Shown: positions 18,475 to 27,053 of the stretch, in pieces
Position numbering within the stretch: position 1 is the first letter of the stretch
How the letters are laid out: the number at the start of each line of letters is the position of its first letter
Source of the DNA: Saprospiraceae bacterium UBA1994
GTDB taxonomy: Bacteria; Bacteroidota; Bacteroidia; Chitinophagales; Saprospiraceae
DNA: 64,000 nt
Direction of reading: 5' to 3'
NCBI GenBank assembly: GCA_002335865.1
Contig: DDCY01000029.1
Location: forward strand, 322,620-386,619
The notes under the pieces: model-generated
Told to the model about the DNA's origin: nothing
What the model saw: the letters and a program-made list of their open reading frames with translations, nothing else
Database searches by the model: none
Program-made: the position numbers and the translations under genes

Positions 18475-19479
18475 ATGAAAAATACATTAGGCTTACTTAT
18501 AGGTCTTATCATACTGGGCTGTTTTGCTTACTATCTGATGCAATCTAACCCGGAGACTCAAAGTACACTCAACAGTACTGGAGTGAAATTTACCATCGAT
18601 AAGGAAGAAGTCGATCGTGTACTGATTACACGTAAGTCTAACAATAATCTCGATTTCACAAGAGAAGGACAAAAATGGAAGATCAATGGTAAATATTATG
18701 CTAGTCCTCATACTATGAGTCACCTACTCAACACGATGTCTAAGATAGATATGATCTTTATTCCGTACAAGACTCATTACACCACTATTGTTAGTGATAT
18801 GAAAAAAATAGGTATCCATGTTGAAGCTTTCGATAAATCTGGGAACAAGATCAAAGGCTATACAATAGGAGCTAATTCTGCACAAAATGATGCAACTTAC
18901 TTTTTGCTAGATGGAGATAATCAACCTTATGCGATGAATATCAAAGGCTTTGATGGTACTATTCGTGATAGGTTTAATTACCATATCGAAAACTGGAAAG
19001 ACAAAACTATCTTTGATAATGATGCAAGCGAAATCAGTACGGTGAAAGTGGGATTTCCAAAGCGTCCGAGTGCATCATTTGTCCTCACTCAAGACGAAGG
19101 GCAATATAGCCTAACTCCAGGAGACCAACTGACGCCAGCTATCAATAAATCATTGAATAAGGCAAAGGTTGAAGCTTATCTTCACTCGTTTAAAAATGTA
19201 ATTGCAGAAGGATACGATAATAGAAATGTAAAGAAGGATAGCATCTCTAATTTGCTTCATTTTGTGACATTTGACGTCGCTCTGAAAGATGGAAAACAGA
19301 TGAAGTATAAGATGATACCATTTAGAGATGTATTGGATCCTGATGTCAATATTTCTGATGTGAAAGAGTTAGAGCAAGTAGAGCGATATTTTGTGACTAA
19401 CGAGGAGACTGGAGATTTTCTAGTACTTCAGCAACGTCTATTCAAAGATCTTTTACGATCTTACGAGTACTTCTATTAA
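18475..19479 (+). CDS. DUF4340 domain-containing protein
   Basis: 334 aa with one N-terminal membrane helix (about 4-22) and an extracytoplasmic domain built of two similar halves, as expected for DUF4340: KEEVDRVLITRKSNNNLDFTREGQKWKIN near residue 43 and a weaker second copy after 180. DUF4340 proteins often sit next to GldG-type ABC transporter genes and are thought to be accessory parts of them; that is association, not shown function. Transcription from the gld operon is likely, as no terminator is visible between. Confidence 0.82.
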   Translation: MKNTLGLLIGLIILGCFAYYLMQSNPETQSTLNSTGVKFTIDKEEVDRVLITRKSNNNLDFTREGQKWKINGKYYASPHTMSHLLNTMSKIDMIFIPYKTHYTTIVSDMKKIGIHVEAFDKSGNKIKGYTIGANSAQNDATYFLLDGDNQPYAMNIKGFDGTIRDRFNYHIENWKDKTIFDNDASEISTVKVGFPKRPSASFVLTQDEGQYSLTPGDQLTPAINKSLNKAKVEAYLHSFKNVIAEGYDNRNVKKDSISNLLHFVTFDVALKDGKQMKYKMIPFRDVLDPDVNISDVKELEQVERYFVTNEETGDFLVLQQRLFKDLLRSYEYFY

Positions 19480-19511
19480 TGAAAAACTTAATTCAATTAG
19501 AATTTTAGAAT

Positions 19512-20765
19512 TTGAAAATAGCTAGATATACTATATTTGTTACCATCGTTGTATTAGCGATGGTATTATCATCTGCACATACAGAAAAGGTAGTTTGGGG
19601 CTTCTATGGTCATAAAAAGATCAATAGAATGGCGGTGTTCGCACTTCCGCAAGAGATGATCGGATTCTACAAAAAAAATATTGAGTATATCACTGAACAT
19701 GCTGTCGATGCTGATAAGCGCAGATATGCAACTAAGTATGAAGCGGTTAGACATTATATTGATATTGATCATTGGGGTAAGATTCCTTTTCTTGAAGTTC
19801 CTAGACAGTTTGATGATGCTCTAATGAAGTACGGTCAGCTGCAATTGATTGACCTGACTACTCTTGATACTACAAATCTATCCCTAAATACAGTAGTAAA
19901 TGAAGAGGACAGATTTGATCCGTCGATTGCAATAATGAATGGTGATCAAGTATGGCATTCGATTAAAACCGTGGCATTTGAGAATTTCTTCAAAGCACAC
20001 TTTAAAACTCAATATTACGAAGATGAGTGGATTGTAGAAGGTCAGGTATATGATGAAATTTTTGAAACAGATAAGTTTGCTTCAGGAAATAAAGTGCTGC
20101 GGTTCGTTGATCAGTTTAGTCATCAAGGAATATTACCTTATCATCTAGAGTCTATGTTTTTTCAGTTGCGAAAGGCTTTCATAGATGAAAATCCAGAGAA
20201 GGTATTGAGACTGTCGGCAGATTATGGTCATTACATAGCTGATAGTCATGTTCCTTTACATACCACAGTCAATTACAATGGGCAACTCACAGATCAAGTG
20301 GGGATACATGCATTTTGGGAAAGTAGATTGCCAGAATTATTTGCAGAAGAGAAGTATGATTTTTTTGTAGGATCAGCTGATTATATAGAGCAACCGAGGA
20401 AATATTTTTGGAATATTATAACTGAAAGTCACGAACTATTAGATAGCGTATTGAGCATCGAGAAGCGTCTAAGCCAAAGCTTTCCGCCAGATCGTCAATA
20501 TTGCTATGACGAGAGATTAAGCCGTACCGTACGTATCGAATGCGAAGAGTATGCTACTGCATATCACGAAGCCATGGGAGATATGGTGGAGATGAGAATG
20601 CAAGGTTCTATTAGAGCAATATCGTCAGTATGGTATTCTGCATGGGTCAGTGCTGGTCAGCCAGATATCAACTCTTGGGCCGATGAAGATTACAAACCTA
20701 TAGAAGAAATAAAACGAAATAGTAATCTCGGCACAGGGAGTCACGATGAGAGAGGAAGTAATTAA
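19512..20765 (+). CDS. S1/P1-nuclease-like zinc-dependent phospholipase C family protein
   Basis: 417 aa with a TTG start and a signal peptide ending near SSAHT. Likely zinc ligands are spread as in the S1/P1 and zinc phospholipase C superfamily: the Trp of VVWGFYGHKK right after cleavage, a His/Asp cluster in YIDIDHWG, the core HYIADSHVPLH (about 236-246) and the later HAFWE. The family cuts phosphodiester bonds in nucleic acids or lipids; which one is not clear. It lies 32 bases after the DUF4340 gene and may share its transcript. The family is fairly sure, the substrate is not. Confidence 0.82.
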   Translation: MKIARYTIFVTIVVLAMVLSSAHTEKVVWGFYGHKKINRMAVFALPQEMIGFYKKNIEYITEHAVDADKRRYATKYEAVRHYIDIDHWGKIPFLEVPRQFDDALMKYGQLQLIDLTTLDTTNLSLNTVVNEEDRFDPSIAIMNGDQVWHSIKTVAFENFFKAHFKTQYYEDEWIVEGQVYDEIFETDKFASGNKVLRFVDQFSHQGILPYHLESMFFQLRKAFIDENPEKVLRLSADYGHYIADSHVPLHTTVNYNGQLTDQVGIHAFWESRLPELFAEEKYDFFVGSADYIEQPRKYFWNIITESHELLDSVLSIEKRLSQSFPPDRQYCYDERLSRTVRIECEEYATAYHEAMGDMVEMRMQGSIRAISSVWYSAWVSAGQPDINSWADEDYKPIEEIKRNSNLGTGSHDERGSN

Positions 20766-20770
20766 AATAA

Positions 20771-20977
20771 GGCTTAACTATATTTTTTTTGATTTTAGAG
20801 TTGTTTCGAAATAAATACAGAACCTATGAAATCTTTTAAATGAGATCATTGGATCTGATAGACTTATTTGTCTTTGATATACTGACAATATTAGCAGACA
20901 GAAGCGATGAAAAAAGACAACGCTTAGGCGATATGTATGCAAAAACAATTGTTGTTACAGAAGTAGAATCGAAGTAA
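20771..20977 (+). pseudogene. remnant of an RDD-family membrane protein
   Basis: The last 45 codons, from an ATG at 20840, read LIDLFVFDILTILADRSDEK then RQRLGDMYAKTIVV, matching the C-terminal end of RDD proteins (a membrane helix followed by xQRLGDxxAxTxVV). A complete RDD protein needs two more helices upstream. In the same frame, across a TAA at 20837-20839, there is IFFLILELFRNKYRTYEIF, which may be a scrap of an earlier helix. A broken gene is the simplest reading; a functional 45-aa peptide is unlikely. It lies just before the DUF368 gene. Confidence 0.55.
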
Positions 20978-20998
20978 TTATACATTATAAAATAAACA

Positions 20999-21970
20999 AT
21001 GATATCAACCATATTGAAAGGAGCAGCAATTGGTGTTGCAGAAGTAATACCTGGCGTATCTGGTGGAACTATTGCTTTTATTACGGGTATTTATGAACGA
21101 CTTCTAAATTGTATTAAAGGAGTAAATTCATCTCTCATCGGAACGTTTAAAAGTGATGGCTTCAAAGGAGTATATTATGCTATCGACGGCAATTTCTTGG
21201 CGATGTTAATGGGTGGAATGTTAGTAGGTATAGTCATAGGAATATTTGGTGTGACTTATTTGTTGGAAGAATATCCGACTCCTGTTTGGGGTTTCTTCTT
21301 TGGGTTAATTGTCGCATCGAGTATATATATCGGTAAGCAAATACCCAAGTGGGATGCAAGTAAATGGATCGGATTGATAATAGGTTTTGTAATCGCTTTT
21401 GGTATTACAATCATTACACCAACGGAAGGAAGTGATAACCTTTTGATGGTGTTTTTAGCGGGAACCATCGCAATATCAGCATTGATACTGCCTGGGATCT
21501 CAGGCAGTTTTATGTTATTGCTTATGGGTATGTACACGATCATTGTACCATCTCTTAAATCACTCTTAGAGAAGCAAGATATGGCGAGCCTTACGATTTT
21601 ATTTGCGTTTGCCATGGGATGCTTAGTAGGACTTACAGGATTTAGTAGAGTATTGACATGGCTACTCAAAGAGTATAAGTATACTACGTTCGCAGTTTTA
21701 ACAGGTTTTATGCTAGGCTCGCTCAACAAGATCTGGCCTTGGAGAAATGTCACAGAAGTAATGGACAAAGAAAGTGGGGTCGTGACTAAGCTATTTGAAT
21801 CGAAAGATGCACTTGATCTTCCATCTGATAGTTTTAAAATATTGTCAGAAGTAAATGTATTGCCTGTGGCCTATGAAATGAGGGATCCGTTGACTATTGT
21901 GACTATAGTAGCCGTGATAGTTGGTTTTATTTCTGTATTTTTATTGGAACGAGCGAATAAATCACACTAG
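20999..21970 (+). CDS. DUF368 protein, candidate undecaprenyl-phosphate flippase (PopT type)
   Basis: 323 aa with 8-9 hydrophobic segments. The two inverted signature repeats of DUF368 are clear: GVAEVIPGVSGGTIAFITGIYE (about 12-33) and ALILPGISGSFMLLLMGMY (about 161-179). DUF368 proteins have been reported to return undecaprenyl phosphate across the membrane, alongside DedA-family proteins. That job fits with uppP earlier in the window, which makes the same lipid. Monocistronic, with no clear terminator. Confidence 0.9.
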   Translation: MISTILKGAAIGVAEVIPGVSGGTIAFITGIYERLLNCIKGVNSSLIGTFKSDGFKGVYYAIDGNFLAMLMGGMLVGIVIGIFGVTYLLEEYPTPVWGFFFGLIVASSIYIGKQIPKWDASKWIGLIIGFVIAFGITIITPTEGSDNLLMVFLAGTIAISALILPGISGSFMLLLMGMYTIIVPSLKSLLEKQDMASLTILFAFAMGCLVGLTGFSRVLTWLLKEYKYTTFAVLTGFMLGSLNKIWPWRNVTEVMDKESGVVTKLFESKDALDLPSDSFKILSEVNVLPVAYEMRDPLTIVTIVAVIVGFISVFLLERANKSH

Positions 21971-22223
21971 TCATATGGAAAAGATTAAATGATTGTTGAA
22001 TTTTTTATGGTCTTTGATTTCTGCAAAGAAAGAGGAGGACAAATAAGTTTAAGCTTAAGTCTAAGATGAAGTTTAAACTAAATCGTGGACCTATACTTAT
22101 TTACCTTAAATGATAAAGATAAAATAGCTAACCTCTGAAAGTCTGAAGTCTCAAATCTAGAGACCGAAGGTCTATCTCAAAGTCTATCTCTTTTAAACTT
22201 GACACTTGCTCTTATTCTTTTAT

Positions 22224-24650
22224 TTACCTTCCTACACGGTTACTCTCATCTTCGATACCAGTCTTACGCTTACTAGATTTTACATTGTTGTTTCCAAATT
22301 TGTAACTAGCACTTAAAGTTACTTTACGACTATCATAGTTACCAGATCCTACAGATGTCAGGCCATCAAATTCTGATTGTCCTTCCCAACCAGATTCATA
22401 GAATAAGTCATTAGCACTTAGTTTTACGTTCAGATTGTTGTTTAAGAATTTTTTCTGTAATCCAAGATTAAGACTCCAGCTTTCGTCATATAAGAATACT
22501 CCCCCCCAAACTCCAGGACCATTGAAATATCCTGATACTTCTCCTGTAATCCCACCTGGTAATGTATAAGTTTGCTGAGTATATATATTGTAAGTCATTG
22601 CCTGTACATCCACGATAGCACCATTAGGATATTCTGCTTGATTATCAGTGTATCCAGAACTTAAATTAAAGAATGCATTCCACTTGCTAGTAAACTGAAA
22701 TGGTAGGCTTAGGTTAGCACTCCATACAGTCTGTGTAGCTAGATTATCATAATTGATAAATCCTGCCTTTTCATCTTCTTCATCAGGACCTATGAGCCTT
22801 GTAATCTGATCTGTAGTTCGGCTATATGCTATTTTGAAATTGTATCTGTAGTTGTAAGTGTATCCCATTTCTACATTGTTAACAATCTCAGGTCTTAGAA
22901 ATGGATTTCCTTTTGAGAACGATAAAATACTTTTTTGCTCTTTGAAGGGATTAAGTACGTTGTAGTCAGGTCTATTGATTCTTCGACCATAGTTGGCTGA
23001 GAATGAATGCATAGGAGCATATTGGAAGCTTATTCCCAACGTAGGGAATAGGTTGGTATAGTTAGTGTCTACAGGAGCCTCTTGCAGTTCTGGAATGAAA
23101 GCCATAAGCTCACCTTTGGAGTCTGTATTCTCTACTCTTACTCCTGTCGAGATTGACACTTTGTCACTGAGTGATCTATTATAGCTTACATATCCAGCGA
23201 TAACCGTTTCGTTATAGTCAAACTGATTAGATCGGAGATTATTTTGGATCTCCTCACCATCTATCACATCGTTGAATAGAAATGTATTGTCACTAGATAC
23301 GACTCCATACTTAGAACCGATTCCGATCTTTCCTCCTAATGCTTCTGTTTCGTAATCTATTTTTCCTGTATAGATATCGATAACTCTGGGTGTTGTATAT
23401 GAAGTGATAACACTACTTAGAGGTATTCCATCTTCAGTAAAGTATTCATTAGGTTGGTTTGTCTTTCCATCATTATTGAATCTACCAAAATCGAGATCAA
23501 TATTGAATGTGTTGTTATTTTTTTGATAACGATAGTTAGTGTTTGCGGTATACTGACTTACTGTTCTATCGGTTTGATTATTAGCTATAAGTACACTATC
23601 AATTTGTGTAACTACACTGTCAGCGGATATTTCACTTCTATTGTTTCCCCTACCCGTAGTTTCACCATTTCGGCCTGTCACTAAGAAACCTAGAATATGG
23701 CCGTCAGCTACGTAATAATCAGTCCCTAATCTATAATTGACATTACGAGTAGTGTTTTCTGACCTGTTCTTCTCATCAATGATTAGTTTGTTCTGGAAAT
23801 TTTTAAAATTGAGGGTATTGAAATTTTCATTATTCATAGCTCCTAATGTACCGAAGGCATTTACTTTGCTATTACGATAGTTACCAGATAAGCTCCCATT
23901 ATATTTTGGTAATTCTCCCATTCCAAATGAACCACTTACTGTACCATTGGCTCCGTGGCTTTTATCTTTTTTAAGTCTGATATCTATAATGCCAGCATTT
24001 CCTTCCGCTTCGTATCTCGCTCCAGGGTTAGTGATGATATCGATTTTATCGATTTGCTCAGCAGGAATACCTTGTAAGTAGTTAGCCAGGTCTTCTCCTG
24101 CTAGCGGTAATCTCTTACCGTCAAGATATATGAGCACTCCTGATCTGCTAAGTACAGATATATTGTCATTATTATCTACTAATACACCAGGGGCCTTTCT
24201 CATGAGAGATAGTCCGTTTTCGCCGGCACTATTGATAGTCCCTTCTATATTGAATACGGTGCGGTCCGCTTTTACTTCTATGAGAGCTCTTTTAGCTGTG
24301 ATTACTGCGGTTTCTAATTTTACAGAGGATGCCGAGAATATAATCTTCCCGAGGTCTAAAGTATTTCCTTTACTTATGTTGAGTTTAGTTTGATTGATAT
24401 CTTCCATTCCTACATAGCTAGCCTTGAGGAAGTAATTGCCATCATCGATTCCTGACATTTTGAATTTACCGTCGACATCTGTGGCCTCCACTTTTACCAT
24501 ACTGCTATCTGAAGATGCATGAAGTAATACATTAGCGTATATGACAGGCTGATTCTTAGCGTCGTGAAGTGATCCAAAGATTGTCCCTGATTGGCTATAA
24601 GATGCAAATGAAAGAACTGAGAATAAAAGTGTAAATAGATTGTTTTTCAT
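22224..24650 (-). CDS. outer-membrane beta-barrel receptor (TonB-dependent receptor family)
   Basis: 808 aa. Signal peptide ending SYSQS (about 20); a carboxypeptidase-regulatory-like beta domain (about 22-110, GSLHDAKNQPVIYANVLLH); a plug-like domain (about 120-230, MRKAPGVLVDNNDNISVLSRSGVLIYLDGKRLPL and GNAGIIDIRLKK); then a long barrel with alternating strands. The barrel matches the outer membrane beta-barrel family (OMP_b-brl_3) rather than SusC. No SusD-like partner is adjacent. Ligand unknown. A Gly/Ser-rich barrel and a charged C-terminal tail (KSSKRKTG) are visible. Confidence 0.87.
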   Translation of the reverse strand: MKNNLFTLLFSVLSFASYSQSGTIFGSLHDAKNQPVIYANVLLHASSDSSMVKVEATDVDGKFKMSGIDDGNYFLKASYVGMEDINQTKLNISKGNTLDLGKIIFSASSVKLETAVITAKRALIEVKADRTVFNIEGTINSAGENGLSLMRKAPGVLVDNNDNISVLSRSGVLIYLDGKRLPLAGEDLANYLQGIPAEQIDKIDIITNPGARYEAEGNAGIIDIRLKKDKSHGANGTVSGSFGMGELPKYNGSLSGNYRNSKVNAFGTLGAMNNENFNTLNFKNFQNKLIIDEKNRSENTTRNVNYRLGTDYYVADGHILGFLVTGRNGETTGRGNNRSEISADSVVTQIDSVLIANNQTDRTVSQYTANTNYRYQKNNNTFNIDLDFGRFNNDGKTNQPNEYFTEDGIPLSSVITSYTTPRVIDIYTGKIDYETEALGGKIGIGSKYGVVSSDNTFLFNDVIDGEEIQNNLRSNQFDYNETVIAGYVSYNRSLSDKVSISTGVRVENTDSKGELMAFIPELQEAPVDTNYTNLFPTLGISFQYAPMHSFSANYGRRINRPDYNVLNPFKEQKSILSFSKGNPFLRPEIVNNVEMGYTYNYRYNFKIAYSRTTDQITRLIGPDEEDEKAGFINYDNLATQTVWSANLSLPFQFTSKWNAFFNLSSGYTDNQAEYPNGAIVDVQAMTYNIYTQQTYTLPGGITGEVSGYFNGPGVWGGVFLYDESWSLNLGLQKKFLNNNLNVKLSANDLFYESGWEGQSEFDGLTSVGSGNYDSRKVTLSASYKFGNNNVKSSKRKTGIEDESNRVGR

Positions 24651-24804
24651 CGATAATTGATTGACTAATAGTAATGGTTACAAATATTTTAAGAATGACG
24701 CTGATAGATAAAGGTTTTAGATTTAATAATTACTCCATTTTGTCGAAGTAATTGCACCATTGAGTGACTTCTTTAATCATTTTATGATATAATAATAATA
24801 CTCA

Positions 24805-25752
24805 TTAAGTATCTGCAGAATGTGTTTCGACAGATGCAATACTTTTATCGTCGGAAGATTTTTTTTCTTTGCTAGTATTAATGAAGTATACGCCAGTAAG
24901 AAGTACACCTGCAGCGACTAATGATTGATTTGTAATTTGCTCATCTAGAATATACCAGCCAAGTGTTAGAGCAACTAATGGGTTGATATAGGTCGAAGTA
25001 GCTACTTTTTCAGGGGAGACGATCTTAAGGAGATAATTGAAGGATGTAAAAGCCAAGATACTACCGAAAATTATAAGTATAATCATAGAGCACATAACAC
25101 GATCGCTCCATACGGAAATAGGTGCCCAGCTCTCTCCAAATACAAGACTAGCAATCATTAACATTAAGCCACCAAAGAACATCTGATAGCTAGTATTGAT
25201 AAAAAAATTCTTAGGTAAGTCGGCCTTGGCTACAAACAAGCTTCCATATCCCCAGGATAGCATACAAGCAAAGATCATGACCATTCCTGAGATGGCATTC
25301 TCTTGAATGAGCAGAGATTTTTGACTCACTAATATATAAATACCTATCGTCCCCAGTATTAAACCGACTATTGACTTAGGACGTATTTTCTTTCCTTCTA
25401 ATACCCGCATTAGTGCAAGCAAAACTAGTGGCTGAGCCGATATCTCGAGAGCAGCAAATCCGCTATCAACATACTTTAATGCCCAAACCACAATGCCATT
25501 ACCAACGGTGAGAAAGAGGATTCCTACATAGGCACAATTGATTGCTTGCTTTTTGGTGATGCTGAGATCAAGTCCAAGTATCTTAGCAATCAAAAAAATA
25601 AGCAACCCCGCGGTCGTAAATCTAATAGAAGCCAAAAAGAACGGTGCTAACTCTGCAACACAAATCTTATTAAGTAAATATGTGGATCCCCAAATAACAT
25701 AGATGGATATAAATGCTAAAACTATAACTACGATATTTCGTTCTTCCTTCAT
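24805..25752 (-). CDS. EamA/DMT-family transporter
   Basis: 315 aa with ten predicted membrane helices in two five-helix EamA repeats. The first repeat begins FISIYVIWGSTYLLNK and the second contains MIFACMLSWGYGSLFVAKADLP. The second repeat ends with the typical NPLVALTLGWYILDEQIT. Members export amino acids, metabolites or drugs; the substrate is not predictable. A polar Ser/Lys-rich tail follows the last helix. It is a single gene, divergent from msrB. Confidence 0.88.
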   Translation of the reverse strand: MKEERNIVVIVLAFISIYVIWGSTYLLNKICVAELAPFFLASIRFTTAGLLIFLIAKILGLDLSITKKQAINCAYVGILFLTVGNGIVVWALKYVDSGFAALEISAQPLVLLALMRVLEGKKIRPKSIVGLILGTIGIYILVSQKSLLIQENAISGMVMIFACMLSWGYGSLFVAKADLPKNFFINTSYQMFFGGLMLMIASLVFGESWAPISVWSDRVMCSMIILIIFGSILAFTSFNYLLKIVSPEKVATSTYINPLVALTLGWYILDEQITNQSLVAAGVLLTGVYFINTSKEKKSSDDKSIASVETHSADT

Positions 25753-25897
25753 TACTATGATGTATGCCTCAAAGCTACTACTTTGCAGTTAAGAAAACTT
25801 TGAATATTGCTATTGATCTAAACTATTTGGATGATTAATGGCTTTAAGTTTGTATACCTTCATGATATTATAATAACAACTATAAACTATCTGATTT

Positions 25898-26422
25898 ATG
25901 AAGATTATGAGATATATAATTTTGCTTTTAGCTTTTTCGATAGTGTCATGTAATTCTAACTCTCAAGCTCCTGTAAAGAATTCTGCAGCTTCAACAGACA
26001 ACATTACTGTCGACTTCAGTAATATAGATCTAACAAAGATTGAAAAATCCGAAAAAGAGTGGAAGGAAGAACTTACGGATCAAGAATACTACGTGCTAAG
26101 AGAGAAGGGCACCGAGAGAGCATTTACTGGTGATCATGTAAACAATAATAAAGAAGGCGTATACACTTGTAAAGCTTGTCAACTACCGTTGTTTACGAGC
26201 ACTACCAAATTTAAATCAGGTACGGGATGGCCAAGTTACTATCAGCCTATCTATAATGAATTAATCTTAGAAGATACAGACTACCTATTGGGTTACGCTC
26301 GTACAGAAGTATTATGTGCCAGATGCGAAGGTCACTTAGGACATGTATTTAATGATGGACCTAAGCCAACAGGACTTAGATATTGTATTAATTCTGTTTC
26401 ATTGGATTTTGTGGAGAAGTAA
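25898..26422 (+). CDS. msrB: peptide-methionine (R)-S-oxide reductase MsrB, lipoprotein
   Basis: 174 aa. The N-terminus is a lipoprotein signal with AFSIVSC (Cys about 18), so the enzyme is probably periplasmic or outer-membrane anchored, unlike most cytoplasmic MsrB proteins. The MsrB domain is complete: YxCKAC and LCARC (two zinc CxxC pairs), GTGWPSYYQP, HLGHVFNDGP, and RYCINS with the catalytic Cys. It reduces methionine-R-sulfoxide in oxidised proteins. The export signal suggests repair of envelope proteins. Monocistronic. Confidence 0.95.
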   Translation: MKIMRYIILLLAFSIVSCNSNSQAPVKNSAASTDNITVDFSNIDLTKIEKSEKEWKEELTDQEYYVLREKGTERAFTGDHVNNNKEGVYTCKACQLPLFTSTTKFKSGTGWPSYYQPIYNELILEDTDYLLGYARTEVLCARCEGHLGHVFNDGPKPTGLRYCINSVSLDFVEK

Positions 26423-26452
26423 TTAGAGGCGTTATTTATTGAATTAAGGCAA

Positions 26453-26526
26453 TTGTCATTCTGAGCCTAGCTAAAGAATTAATGAATTATTTGTGTTGTT
26501 CATTTCGATCTTGTGGAGAAATCTAT
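26453..26526 (+). repeat. possible degraded intergenic repeat (GTCATTCTGAG...GGAGAAATCT type)
   Basis: The stretch holds GTCATTCTGAGCCTAGC and, about 45 bases later, TTCATTTCGATCTTGTGG followed by AGAAATCT. I recall paired sequences of this kind as dispersed intergenic elements in Bacteroidota genomes. Only one copy is present here, so the call rests on memory of the motif and not on repetition in this window. Confidence 0.35.
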
Positions 26527-26569
26527 TGCAATGAATGTAATTTGTAACCTTGTTATACAACTAATGAAA

Positions 26570-27031
26570 TCAACACATCTCTAAAATTTTCATCACCTTA
26601 CCATTATATTTCACTTCGTCTCCAACACTCTTGCCAGCTAGGATCAACCCTATCGGAGACGGTAATGATATGCCATAATATTTTGTTCCTTCGATCACTA
26701 GTTTCCCGGCACTAATAGCTATAAAGTAACTTCCAGTATCACATCTTACTAGACTTCCGAGCCCAGTATGAGTATTAGTCGTTTCTACATCTAATTGGTT
26801 GAGTATTTGCTTCACTTCAAGCGCTGCATAAAGCTGTACGGTAGCTTTCTGTTCTTCTAATTGCATCATCGTCCTACCAGTTTCGTGTTTATCACCTGCA
26901 CTACTTTTAGTCTCATTACTTCGAGACTCTGCTACATCATCCAATTTCTTTTGTATTAATTCGATTCTTTGATCGATATACTCAGTACATTTATGATATA
27001 ACTCACGTTTTATTTCAAATCCTTCTTTCAT
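26570..27031 (-). CDS. GreA/GreB-family elongation factor-like protein
   Basis: 153 aa from the ATG at 27031 (an in-frame ATG at 27046 would add five residues). An N-terminal coiled-coil of about 75 residues, with ETKSSAGDKHETGRTMMQLE in its middle, is followed by a C-terminal Gre-type beta domain (GSLVRCDTGSYFIAISAG ... ISLPSPIGLILAGKSVGDEVKYNGK). True GreA/B carry acidic residues at the coiled-coil tip to rescue stalled RNA polymerase; here the tip reads NETKSSAGDKHE. It belongs to the short Bacteroidota branch of the family. It is divergent from the next gene, with 22 bases between starts. Confidence 0.78.
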   Translation of the reverse strand: MKEGFEIKRELYHKCTEYIDQRIELIQKKLDDVAESRSNETKSSAGDKHETGRTMMQLEEQKATVQLYAALEVKQILNQLDVETTNTHTGLGSLVRCDTGSYFIAISAGKLVIEGTKYYGISLPSPIGLILAGKSVGDEVKYNGKVMKILEMC

Positions 27032-27053
27032 ATGATAAATATACATCGCACCT

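Noticed and set aside
21256..21768. Minus-strand frame of 170 codons opposite DUF368
   Set aside because: Long, but antisense to a clear membrane-protein gene; its Ile/Pro/Lys-rich content mirrors the codons of the plus-strand helices.
22010..22215. Short repeated words (AGTCT, CTATCTC) downstream of the TonB-family receptor gene
   Set aside because: Low-complexity similarity without a fixed unit or period, so not called a repeat.
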